Shown piece by piece: positions 8,801 to 15,848 of a DNA stretch of 64,000 nt. The stretch's first letter is position 1. Each line of letters opens with the position of its first letter. A program made the translations under genes and the position numbers. Source of the stretch: an uncultured Verrucomicrobia subdivision 3 bacterium (GTDB lineage Bacteria; Verrucomicrobiota; Verrucomicrobiia; Limisphaerales; UBA11358); NCBI GenBank assembly GCA_903922735.1, contig CAIXUZ010000012.1, positions 1-64,000 of the forward strand, given 5' to 3'. The notes beneath the pieces were generated by a model. The model had not been told where the DNA came from. It ran no database searches and saw nothing but the letters and a program-made list of their open reading frames with translations.

Positions 8801-9393
8801 GAATGCTGCTGGTGCGCGGGCCGAACATCATGCTCGGGTATCTCGGCCAGCCGGAAAAAACGGCGGCGGTGTTGCGCGTGTTGCCTGAAACCGGTGGGGC
8901 GAGCGTCCCCGCGAGCCGGGCAGGCGTGGAAAAGAGTGCGGCGGCTCGCGAGGACGCTCGCCCTACCAAAGCCGGTTCACCTGCCCTTTGGTATTGCACC
9001 GGCGACATTGCCCGGCTGGACGAGGACGGTTTTTTGCAAATCACCGGCCGGCTGAATCGCTTCAGCAAAATCGGCGGTGAGATGGTGCCGCATCTCAAGA
9101 TTGAGGAGCAATTGCAGGAGCTCGCCGGCGTGGCCGAGGTGGCGTTTGTCGTCATCGGCGTGCCGGATGAGAGGAAGGGCGAACGCCTGGTCGTGCTGCA
9201 CAAGCTGCCGGCCGCGGACCTTCCCGTGTTGCTGGAAAAGTTTGCCGCCTGCGATCTGCCGAACCTATGGAAGCCCAAGGCGGACGCGTTCTACCGCGTG
9301 GAAAGTTTCCCGATGCTCGGCACCGGCAAGCTGGATTTGCGCGGCGTGAAGGAAATGGCCGCGCAGCTGGTCGTTTCGACGGGTATGCCATGA
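5818..9393 (+). CDS. aas: MFS transporter / PlsC acyltransferase / acyl-ACP ligase fusion (LplT-Aas-like)
   Basis: A 1191-residue three-part protein with a GTG start. Residues 1-420 are a 12-segment major facilitator like the lysophospholipid flippase LplT. Residues 430-640 are a PlsC-type acyltransferase with NHVSYVDALLLL (the NHx4D catalytic motif) and FAEGQITRIG (the FPEGT position). Residues 640-1191 are an AMP-forming ligase with the P-loop VIFSSGSTGEPKGVM, GYGCTECAP and YCTGDIARLDEDG followed by KIGGEMV. Known Aas/LplT pairs reacylate lysophosphatidylethanolamine in the inner membrane; fused versions occur in several phyla. Residues 1026-1050 are encoded by a hairpin repeat inserted in frame (listed separately), in a loop just before the TGD motif. 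It ends in a 4-base overlap with a truncated hydrolase gene. Confidence 0.88.
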   Translation: MTGDNPQTANRNPKSAPRGFWALIVTQFQGAFSDNIVKNLVVFVALFGTGLSLAEKNSYGESIGALFALPFILFSMAGGYLADRFSKRAVMLGVKIFELFIMALVFAGLWTWNKNLLLASVFLMGTHSAIFGPSKYGSLPELLPERKLSWGNGILELGTFMAIILGTVAAALMAEHFRGHQWYSGVVLIALAVVGFGACLGITRVPAANSQKQFSPNFPAEIWRQIRAMRGDRPLWLALAGNTYFNFLGMLLLLNLFFYGSETLHVTETHIGLLNVALALGIGLGSVAAGYLSGGKIEYGLVPLGAFGLSLFSALLACPTGSLAESCVLLALLGFAGGFFIVPIAALLQHRPARDNKGQVQATANWLSFVGVFLASGAHWLLAQQLHLTPRGIFLVGGVLTFFGAVYVLVLLPDSLLRFALWLVTHSIYRIRVIGRDHIPEKGGALFVCNHVSYVDALLLLASTDRSVRFLMFKDIYEKSWVRPFAKILRVIPVSSEQRPRELLHALQTASAAIRAGEVVCIFAEGQITRIGQLLPFRRGLERIMKDVDAPVIPVALDGVLGGPASFRRGRLVHLLTARCPHPVTVSFGRPLPANVTPFAVREAVQELQVDAWQLRREQMRPLHRNFIRMAREHPRRFAFADAQTPGISFGAALVKTVFLARRLKPVWSGQGMVGIFLPPSVPGALVNYAAYLCDKVPVNLNYTLSAATLADCVKQCDLRTIITSRKFLEKIKLTPPGQLIYLEDLAAQPAVTEKLAAFFMGKVIPVRMLEAALFPANNSKLKPKKSLDDLATVIFSSGSTGEPKGVMLSQFNLLANIEQCGEVIALDESQRLLGILPFFHSFGFMVTLCLPSVLGAGVVFYPNPLDARGVGATVREHNVTVMLATATFLQIYLRGTAPEDFGSLKLIVTGAEKLPERLAAAFEERFGVRPFEGYGCTECAPAVAVNSWDYRAAGFYQVGGKHGKIGQPVPGMCVRIVDADNPWGDKILSPGESGMLLVRGPNIMLGYLGQPEKTAAVLRVLPETGGASVPASRAGVEKSAAAREDARPTKAGSPALWYCTGDIARLDEDGFLQITGRLNRFSKIGGEMVPHLKIEEQLQELAGVAEVAFVVIGVPDERKGERLVVLHKLPAADLPVLLEKFAACDLPNLWKPKADAFYRVESFPMLGTGKLDLRGVKEMAAQLVVSTGMP
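8893..8967 (+). repeat. 75-bp inverted-repeat element inserted in frame in the aas-like gene
   Basis: A left arm ggtggggcgagcgtccccg... (8893-8917) and a right arm (8943-8967) are reverse complements over 25 bases with two mismatches, separated by 25 bases. The element is exactly 75 bases and begins on a codon boundary, so it adds 25 residues (GGASVPASRAG...REDARPT) without breaking the frame. The left arm recurs alone at 60015-60038. Confidence 0.85.
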
Positions 9394-9590
9394 ACATCCT
9401 GCTCCTTCACGGCTGCTGGGACACCGGCAATGTCTTTCGCCGGTTGCAGCGCGAGTTGACCGCGGACGGTCACCGCTGTTTTGCGCCCACGCTGCATCCG
9501 CGTGACGGACGCCACGGACCTGCCGACCTCGCCCGCAAATTGGCCGCGCAGGTGGATGAGCAGCTGGCGCCGGTTGAACCGTTAGTTTGA
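9390..9590 (+). pseudogene. 5' fragment of an alpha/beta-hydrolase gene
   Basis: The ATG overlaps the preceding stop (ATGA), so the gene was translationally coupled. It encodes MNILLLHGCWDTGNVFRRL...PRDGRHGPADLARKL, the N-terminal strand and oxyanion HG region of an alpha/beta hydrolase. It stops after 66 residues, at the place where the family would continue to the GxSxG nucleophile elbow. Nothing resembling the rest follows in any frame downstream. It is read as a truncated, inactive gene, cut by a deletion or by replacement with the XRE region. Confidence 0.75.
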
Positions 9591-9919
9591 GATGCGTACG
9601 TGCCATGCCTCAATGATCTCATGCCCCATTCCCAAAACAAAACATTGTGATGATTATCACGCAGAATTGGTATGACCCAGCCTTCCCCCGCTTTCTGTTT
9701 TCAGCGTTTCCCGACCCTCGTTTACCGGCGGCACGGAGTCGCTGGTAAAACTTTTGGAGTTAATGATTGGAATGGGCGGCGACGAGTTGAATTTTCTGGA
9801 TGATGAAGACCGTCGCAAAATTTTCCCTCTCCGGCCCACGTAGTGGGAGGGGGGGGGTAGGGCGGGCCGATACATTGTGTACAGCACCAGAAATCATTTC
9901 CGCTTTTCCCGCCACGCCC
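9591..9919. other. Intergenic stretch after the truncated hydrolase
   Basis: About 330 bases. A plus-strand frame runs to a TAG at 9841-9843, with a last Met at 9763 (MIGMGGDELNFLDDEDRRKI...). It could be the tail of a lost gene but has no start or motif that supports it. A run of nine G lies near 9850. No other feature was seen. Confidence 0.4.
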
Positions 9920-10600
9920 TCACTGCTTCGGGCCGCGCATGCCATAGCCCGGATTCCACAGCGGCACCGACTCCATGCTTAGTGTCAGCATTTCTTGGTC
10001 GCCCCGTTTCGGATCGTCTTTGAAATTAAACAGCCGCGCCGTGTGCGGCTGCTCCTTCGCCATTTGCCGCCACTGACCAAAACTATGTGTCAGTTCTAGC
10101 GGCCCCTTGCGCTGTTCCAGTTGCGCGTCGATCCCGTCGCCCAGTTCAAAATCCTTCCGCGTCTGCTGGCACCAATGGATGAATGACCCGATCACCCCGG
10201 GCAGCCGCGTGTTCTCGGCACCTTGGCCGTATTTTGCCGCCGCGGTGAATAGCAGTTCCAGCGTATCCACGCAGGGGCGTAGTTGCCGCTTCACGCTTTC
10301 CTCGGCCGTCAGCCCCCAGAACAGCTTCCGGTGCTTTTGATACTGCTCTTTCGTGAAGGGTTGCCGCTGCGGGTTCGGGTTCATCGTCAGCAACGGCAGC
10401 TCGTGGTTCATCAGCGCCCGCTCATCCACCCCCGTCACCAGCGCAATCCGCCGCGCCATGGACGCGGACACCGGGTTCCGCCCCGTCTCCCAGCTCGCCA
10501 CCGCGTCCTTTGATATGCCGATGGTCGCCGCAAAATCGCCCTGCGTCTCGCCTAGAATCCCGCGCAGCGCCCGAATGGGATGATATGGTTTTTTGTTCAT
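9920..10600 (-). CDS. XRE-family helix-turn-helix regulator
   Basis: A 226-residue protein starting at the ATG at 10600. Residues 8-60 are an HTH_3/XRE domain: LRGILGETQGDFAATIGISKDAVASWETGRNPVSASMA has the typical Q-x-x-F-A...S-x-x-x-V-x-x-W-E-x-G-R pattern. The C-terminal 160 residues are helical, with conserved-looking Trp and Cys (FIHWCQQTRKDF), and no known ligand domain. It is flanked by a gene remnant and tRNA-Val and is transcribed away from the tRNA. An imperfect palindrome just upstream of its start could be its own operator. What it controls is unknown. Confidence 0.75.
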   Translation of the reverse strand: MNKKPYHPIRALRGILGETQGDFAATIGISKDAVASWETGRNPVSASMARRIALVTGVDERALMNHELPLLTMNPNPQRQPFTKEQYQKHRKLFWGLTAEESVKRQLRPCVDTLELLFTAAAKYGQGAENTRLPGVIGSFIHWCQQTRKDFELGDGIDAQLEQRKGPLELTHSFGQWRQMAKEQPHTARLFNFKDDPKRGDQEMLTLSMESVPLWNPGYGMRGPKQ

Positions 10601-10614
10601 AGTGGTGGTTGTTA

Positions 10615-10637
10615 ATGTATCAAATAAATGCGTACAT
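10615..10637 (-). promoter_or_regulatory. Possible operator upstream of the XRE gene
   Basis: The half-sites atgta and tacat are separated by 13 A/T-rich bases, 15 bases before the XRE start codon. XRE regulators commonly bind such dyads in their own promoter. It is short enough to be chance. Confidence 0.3.
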
Positions 10638-10786
10638 TATATTTTTTGCGTCGGCAACAAAAATGTGAGAAATGTGTTTCTTAGGAGGAGTGGTACATTT
10701 ATCTCCCGTCTTGCCGTTATGTCCGTTCCGCCTTCATTGGCGGTTGAAGGTTCCCCGCCGCCGAACACCACCGCCCGAGATGACAA

Positions 10787-10861
10787 TGGTAGGCGCTGAG
10801 GGATTCGAACCCCCGACCCACAGCGTGTAAAGCTGCTGCGCTACCACTGCGCCAAGCGCCT
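10787..10861 (-). tRNA. tRNA-Val (anticodon TAC)
   Basis: On the minus strand the 75-nt cloverleaf has acceptor aggcgct/agcgcct and D arm gcgc/gcgc. The anticodon stem gcagc/gctgt with loop TTTACAC gives anticodon TAC. The T arm is ggggg/ccctc with ttcgaat, the discriminator is A, and CCA is encoded. Confidence 0.95.
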
Positions 10862-11023
10862 GACCGTGGTTACACTACCAGAGCTGTCAGCAGCGGCAAT
10901 CACAGAATGATTCCTGAATGTTTGATTGATTCCACCGGCATTTGTTTGCTTTTCCGATTCCATCGCGCAATTCGTCTTTTCCCGATTGCGGTTTTGAATT
11001 ATCGTGGTCGTGTGGAAACAGCG

Positions 11024-12232
11024 ATGGTTTTGGCGATTCTGGTTTTCGCAGGCGCGAGTTTCTTCTTTGCGCTGGCGGAAACGGCGCTGTTTTCCCTCAG
11101 CAAGTGGCAGGTCGCCCAACTGGCGGAAAAATCTTCCCGCGGTGGCCAAATTGTTTCCGAACTCCTCGAACGCCCGCAAGATTTGCAGGCCACGCTCGCG
11201 CTGGGCAACACCTTCGCCAACGCGGCCATTCTGGCTGCCGCGTTGCGCATGGTTTTCAATTCCCAATGGGCTTTTGGGCTGACGATGCTCGCGTTGGTCG
11301 CGGTCGTGTTGCTGATTGGCGAGGTGCTGCCCAAGACGCTGGCCGTGCGGCAGCCGGAACGCTGGGCGCAGCGGGTGGCCTGGCCGCTGTTGTTCTTCAG
11401 GAAAATCACCAAGCCGTTTTATCGCGCGGCGCAATGGACCAATGCCGCGATTCTGAAACAGGCCGCCGCCCAGGTCGCGCCCCCGGCGGCGGTGACGGAA
11501 GCTGAATATCAAGAACTGCTGGAGCTCGCGTGGATCCAGGGCACGTTGGAGGAATCGGAGCGCGAAATCATTTTGCAAATCATCAGTCTCGATCGGCGCA
11601 CGGCGCGGGATGTGATGCGGCCTCGCGCCGGGATGGTCTGTGTCTCGGACAATGCCACGGTTGATGAAATGCTCGCGGTCGCCCGCAAACATCAGCATCG
11701 GCGCCTGCCGATTTACGATGAAAATCCGGACACCATCGTCGGTATTCTGAACACGCGGGCGTTGCTGTTCGATCCCCAGACCGATCTGGCCGAGGTGATC
11801 GAGTTTCCTTCGTTCGTGCCGGAGTCCATGAATCTGCTCCTGCTTTTTCGGGCGTTGCAAAAGCAGCAGCGCGGCCTGGCCATTGTGCTGGATGAATTTG
11901 GCAGCGCGACCGGCCTGGTGACGATGGAAGATATTCTTGGTGGTATTGTCGGGAAAATTCGGGTGACGACCGCGCCGCCGGGATTCGTATTGGAAAAAAT
12001 TTCGCCCGGTCATTGGCGCGTCAACGGCACGATGCGACTGGAAGATTTCCGCCGCGAATTTCCGACCCTGCCCGAGGTGCTGGAAGTGGAGACCATGGGC
12101 GGGTTGCTTACGCACCTGCTGGGCATGGTCCCGGCGGTCGGCGAATCCGCTGGGTTTGCCGGCCTGAAACTCACCGCGCACGTCGCCGACGAGCGGCGCG
12201 TCCGCGAACTGTTGGTGCAACAAATCAAATGA
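11024..12232 (+). CDS. CNNM/CorC-HlyC family membrane protein (first of three)
   Basis: About 402 residues from the ATG at 11024, chosen because family members open directly at the first membrane helix (MVLAILVFAGASFFFALAETAL); the frame extends upstream to 10907 with an unlikely leader. Residues 1-175 are a DUF21/CNNM membrane domain with the family A-E-T-A-L-F-S-L motif. Residues 180-310 hold a CBS pair (RDVMRPRAGMV, LAIVLDEFGSATGLVTMED) and the C-terminus is a CorC_HlyC domain. The family covers Mg/Co efflux and so-called hemolysin C proteins. It is joined to the next paralogue by an ATGA overlap. Confidence 0.85.
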   Translation: MVLAILVFAGASFFFALAETALFSLSKWQVAQLAEKSSRGGQIVSELLERPQDLQATLALGNTFANAAILAAALRMVFNSQWAFGLTMLALVAVVLLIGEVLPKTLAVRQPERWAQRVAWPLLFFRKITKPFYRAAQWTNAAILKQAAAQVAPPAAVTEAEYQELLELAWIQGTLEESEREIILQIISLDRRTARDVMRPRAGMVCVSDNATVDEMLAVARKHQHRRLPIYDENPDTIVGILNTRALLFDPQTDLAEVIEFPSFVPESMNLLLLFRALQKQQRGLAIVLDEFGSATGLVTMEDILGGIVGKIRVTTAPPGFVLEKISPGHWRVNGTMRLEDFRREFPTLPEVLEVETMGGLLTHLLGMVPAVGESAGFAGLKLTAHVADERRVRELLVQQIK

Positions 12233-13218
12233 TCGGACAACTGCCAACGCTTATTGGTTTGGGATTGTGCCTGCTCCTTTCGTTTTTGCTGTCTGGCATG
12301 GAGACGGGCGTGTTTGCGTTGAATCGTCTGCGCGTGCGCCGGTTAGCCCGCGCCGGCAATGCCCAGGCCCGGCTGCTGAATGATTTCCTCGAAAAACCGG
12401 AACGGTTCCTCTGGAGCATCCTGATTGGCAACACGCTGGTGAATTTTATCATCCTCGGCTGGGTCATTGCGAAGCTGCACGCCCAGTTTGGCGGTCATAC
12501 CGTATGGATTGTGATGATGTTTACGGGAATTGTTTTCTTGTTTTATGCGTTTTTTGACCTACTGCCGAAAATGCTTTTTCGCTCTTTCCCCAACCGCCTG
12601 TGTCTCGCCACGGCCAGCGTGTTCCGCTGGGTGCATCTCGCCTTGAGTCCGGTCGTCTTTGTTGTTGCCGGGATTTCGCAGTTTGCGCTGCGCTGGCACG
12701 GTTCACGGACGTTCACCGGTCGCCTGTTTGGCAACCGTGAGGAGCTGCGCGCGGTAATGGCTGAGGCGGCTCAGGCGCTCACCGGGGACGAACACGTCAT
12801 GGTGGATCGGGTGTTGGATTTGCAGCATTTCACGGTTGCCCAAATCACCGTGCCGCTTGAAAAAACCTTTTCGGTCCAGTCCTCCAGCACCTTGCGCGAG
12901 TGTTTGTTGCTGGCGAAGGAGAAAAACCTTTCGCGCCTCCCGGTCTGGGAAAACCGCGATGGTCAAAGGCGCATTGCCGGGTTGCTGGACATCAACCAGT
13001 TGTTGTTTCGTGAATTGGTGGACGAGCAGGCGTCGGCGGCTGAATTCCTGTCGCCCGCGTTGTTTTTGGATGACGACACGCGGTTGGAAATTGCCTTGCG
13101 CCGGATGCAGCGCGCCGGCCAGCGATTGGCCATCGTTCTCGCCCGTGATGGCCGTGAGGTGGGCGTGGTCACGTTGGAGGATATTTTGAAACTCATGTTC
13201 GGTGAGGTGAAACTGTGA
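12229..13218 (+). CDS. CNNM/CBS membrane protein lacking the CorC_HlyC domain (second of three)
   Basis: A 329-residue paralogue of its neighbours. The ATG at 12229 overlaps the previous stop (ATGA). It has a DUF21 membrane domain (residues 1-180, with MetGVFALNRLRVRRLARAGN) and a degenerate CBS pair (LPVWENRDGQRRIAGLLDINQLL; LAIVLARDGREVGVVTLEDIL). It ends right after the second CBS domain, about 80-100 residues shorter than the first and third members, so the C-terminal CorC_HlyC domain is missing. This suggests a non-equivalent subunit in a complex formed by the three products, which is inference. Confidence 0.8.
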   Translation: MIGQLPTLIGLGLCLLLSFLLSGMETGVFALNRLRVRRLARAGNAQARLLNDFLEKPERFLWSILIGNTLVNFIILGWVIAKLHAQFGGHTVWIVMMFTGIVFLFYAFFDLLPKMLFRSFPNRLCLATASVFRWVHLALSPVVFVVAGISQFALRWHGSRTFTGRLFGNREELRAVMAEAAQALTGDEHVMVDRVLDLQHFTVAQITVPLEKTFSVQSSSTLRECLLLAKEKNLSRLPVWENRDGQRRIAGLLDINQLLFRELVDEQASAAEFLSPALFLDDDTRLEIALRRMQRAGQRLAIVLARDGREVGVVTLEDILKLMFGEVKL

Positions 13219-14549
13219 GCTGGAATGATGCCATCCAGGACGGATTCAAGTTGCTGGCCGTGGCGGCGCTGGTGCTGGCCAATGCCTTTTTTGTCGCGGC
13301 GGAGCTGGCGCTGGTGCGGATCCGCGATACGCAGCTTGCCTCGCTCGCGGAAAAGGGCAACCGTCGCGCCCGCACGGCGCGGCATATCATCGCCCATATC
13401 GATTCCTACATCGGCGCTACTCAATTTGGCATCACGCTGGCGAGCATGGCGCTCGGGGTTTTGGTGGAGCCGGTTTTTCGCGCGCTGCTGGCGCCGGTTT
13501 TTCCGGTCTTTAAAATTTCCAATGAACATACCCAGGGCACCATCGCTATTGTCGTTGGCTTTTTCGTAAACTGCTATCTGCTCATTATCGCGGGCGAGCT
13601 GGTGCCGAAAGCCATCGCCATCCGTCGCACGCTGCCAACTTCGCTGTGGGTCGCGTCGCCGCTAAATTGGTTTTATCGCATTTCCTATCCGTTTGTCTGG
13701 GTGCTGCACCGGTCGTCGCAAATTGTATTGCGTTGGATCGGCTTTGCTGGCGGCGAACTGCACGACCGCCATTCGGAGGAGGAGTTGCGGGTGGTGCTGG
13801 TTGCCGCGCAAGGGGCCGGTGACCAGCGCAACTTGATATTGAACGCGATGGATTTGCGTCATCGCACGGCGCGTGAAGTGATGCGGCCGCGCAATGAAAT
13901 CACTTTTTTTGACTCCACCCTGCCCCTGGCGGTGTGTTTGGCACTGGCGGAAAAAACCCGTTACTCGCGGTTTCCAATTTGCGCCGATGGCGATCTCGAT
14001 AAAACGCTGGGGGTGGTGCATATCAAAGATTTGTATGCGTTGCGCGATTCGGCGAAGACCGCCGCGGATTTGTTGCCCGCCGCGCGTCCGCTCTTTTACA
14101 TTCCTGAAACCGCGCGGCTGGATGGTTTGATGCGACGTTTTCTCGATCGGAAAACGCATTTTGCCGTGGTGGTGGATGAATTCGGCGGGACGGTAGGCAT
14201 CGTGACCCTGGAAAATACCATTGAAGCCGTGGTTGGGCAGATTCAGGACGAATTTGACACGGAAAAATCCGAACTCATCCGGCTCGGTGAAAATGTCTGG
14301 GAAGCTGCCGGCACGCTGGCATTGCACGAACTGGAAAGAATTATCGGCACCGTGCCGCACGACGAAAATACGACGACGGCCAGCGGTTGGCTCACGGAAA
14401 AGCTCGGCGGATTTCCAAAACCGGGCGATTGTGTGAGCGTGGGCGGTTTCGAACTCCGGGTGGATGAAATGGACGGGCCGCGCGTCCGGAAATTGAAAAT
14501 GGCGCGTAAGTTTGAGGCTTCACCACTTGGCGCCGCGCCAGCAGAATAA
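13215..14549 (+). CDS. CNNM/CorC-HlyC family membrane protein (third of three)
   Basis: A 444-residue protein with a GTG start that overlaps the previous stop (GTGA). The DUF21 membrane domain carries FFVAAELALVRIRDTQLASLAEKGN, a strong family match. A CBS pair follows (REVMRPRNEI; FAVVVDEFGGTVGIVTLENTIEAVVGQIQDE) and then a C-terminal CorC_HlyC domain with GENVWEAAGTLALHELERI. The predicted role is inner-membrane cation homeostasis, as in known CorB/CorC. Its 3' end overlaps the convergent carotenoid gene by 30 bases. Confidence 0.85.
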   Translation: MSWNDAIQDGFKLLAVAALVLANAFFVAAELALVRIRDTQLASLAEKGNRRARTARHIIAHIDSYIGATQFGITLASMALGVLVEPVFRALLAPVFPVFKISNEHTQGTIAIVVGFFVNCYLLIIAGELVPKAIAIRRTLPTSLWVASPLNWFYRISYPFVWVLHRSSQIVLRWIGFAGGELHDRHSEEELRVVLVAAQGAGDQRNLILNAMDLRHRTAREVMRPRNEITFFDSTLPLAVCLALAEKTRYSRFPICADGDLDKTLGVVHIKDLYALRDSAKTAADLLPAARPLFYIPETARLDGLMRRFLDRKTHFAVVVDEFGGTVGIVTLENTIEAVVGQIQDEFDTEKSELIRLGENVWEAAGTLALHELERIIGTVPHDENTTTASGWLTEKLGGFPKPGDCVSVGGFELRVDEMDGPRVRKLKMARKFEASPLGAAPAE

Positions 14550-15308
14550 AAACACCACGCTGGCGAGAACCGCGTCCAGCACCACTACCGACCATAAACC
14601 TGCGCCGCCGGCGCTCAAGGCAAAAAAAATGATCGCTCCGAACCATAATGCCGCCGGCGTGTAATCTGGTGGTGGCTGGGCTCCGGGTTGTTTGCGAATG
14701 AGCGAGGGCGTGATGAAGGCCATGATGAGCAGCGACACCGCCAGCCAGCCGAGAAACGCCACCGGCGACGTGCCGTGCCAGGTAATGGAAATTTTCGTCG
14801 GCTGCCAGAGCCAGAGATGCTTGACGTGAGCCGCGAATGGTTCCAGCGCGAGGTCGAACACCAGCGCCAGCAGCGCCGTGATTGCAATTAGAATATAACC
14901 GTAATTTTTGACCCGTCGCCATGGTCGCAAAATCAGCCGGGCCACGCCGCGCGAGTTTAAAATGGCGATAATCCACAGCAGGGGAACGGTCCACGGAACA
15001 TAATTAAAATATTTCGGCCCGGCGGTTTCGCCAAACGTCAGCGGGCCGAACGGAATGCCGGTTTGCGCGCTCAAGCCGTGGGCCGCGCCGCCGATGAGCG
15101 CGGTGATGGCGGCGGCGAACAGGATGTTTTGGAGCGGTAACTGTTTGGTGACTTTGGCCACGCTGACGATGGTAGCCAGCAGGATGATGAAGGCATCCAG
15201 GGTGTCGGTTTGTCCGGGCTTGAACAATTCCCAGCCCGCCGCGACCCCGGTCAGAGCCATCGCCGCCCAAATCAGCCCGTTGAGAATTCTGGCGCCAGTT
15301 AGTTGCAT
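14520..15308 (-). CDS. Carotenoid biosynthesis (CruF/DUF422-like) membrane protein
   Basis: About 262 residues from the ATG at 15308; the upstream extension of the frame looks like non-coding leader. It has seven hydrophobic segments. The motifs GLSAQTGIPFGPLTFGE...GPKYFNYVPWTVPLLWI and VFDLALEPFAAHVKHLWLW match the DUF422 family, whose characterised members (CruF, bisanhydrobacterioruberin hydratase) hydrate carotenoid end groups. No other carotenoid gene is nearby, so the pathway cannot be confirmed here. It is convergent with, and overlaps, the third CNNM gene. Confidence 0.75.
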   Translation of the reverse strand: MQLTGARILNGLIWAAMALTGVAAGWELFKPGQTDTLDAFIILLATIVSVAKVTKQLPLQNILFAAAITALIGGAAHGLSAQTGIPFGPLTFGETAGPKYFNYVPWTVPLLWIIAILNSRGVARLILRPWRRVKNYGYILIAITALLALVFDLALEPFAAHVKHLWLWQPTKISITWHGTSPVAFLGWLAVSLLIMAFITPSLIRKQPGAQPPPDYTPAALWFGAIIFFALSAGGAGLWSVVVLDAVLASVVFLFCWRGAKW

Positions 15309-15419
15309 TAATGTCCGGACAGTGTAGGGGAAGCCAGCGCGTGGAAAAACCGAAAATTGTGAGATTCGGATGACGCGAATTGCCTTGAGCGTTGGCAGCC
15401 GTTTTGCTCTGCTCACCCT

Positions 15420-15842
15420 ATGACGCTCGACGAGATTGGCGGACAGATCAGCAACTGTGCGGAACAGATGAACTCACGCTATGGCAGCGTGGTGTTCGAT
15501 GAGTGGGCCGTGGTGTCGCTCGCCGAAAACAAGGCGCGGGTGCTGTTCTACATCGGACCACGGAATGATGAGTTTTTATCCAACTTTGTGAAAGACCTCG
15601 GTGCCTTGCGTGCCGAGCTGCTCGGCGGCAGTCACGGCGTGGGCGATTTTGAATTTTCCCGTCACGGGGTCGGCACCAGCATTGAGGCATTTCTGGCGGT
15701 CGGGCAGGGGGTTTATCTCATCTGCAACAACACCCGCGAATCCATGGACCACATCGCCAAAAACCCGCGTTGGCTCGGCGCGCAGGTCCCGTTTGTGGAT
15801 CTGTCGGAAAAAGTGCGGGCCAATCCGTTGCGGGTCTCTTGA
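15420..15842 (+). CDS. Small soluble protein of unknown function
   Basis: A 140-residue protein from the ATG at 15420. It has no signal peptide and no membrane segment. The sequence alternates helix and strand (SVVFDEWAVVSLAENKARVLFYIG; GVYLICNNTRESMDHIAKNPRW) and looks like a compact alpha/beta domain of the roadblock or profilin type, but I do not recognise the family. It is divergent from the carotenoid gene and convergent with the exchanger-like gene. The coding pattern is sound: the frame is clean and codon use is normal. Confidence 0.6.
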   Translation: MTLDEIGGQISNCAEQMNSRYGSVVFDEWAVVSLAENKARVLFYIGPRNDEFLSNFVKDLGALRAELLGGSHGVGDFEFSRHGVGTSIEAFLAVGQGVYLICNNTRESMDHIAKNPRWLGAQVPFVDLSEKVRANPLRVS

Positions 15843-15848
15843 CTCACC

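Noticed and set aside
10787..10861. tRNA-Val as an attachment site of an integrated element
   Set aside because: No integrase and no direct repeat of the tRNA 3' end were found nearby.
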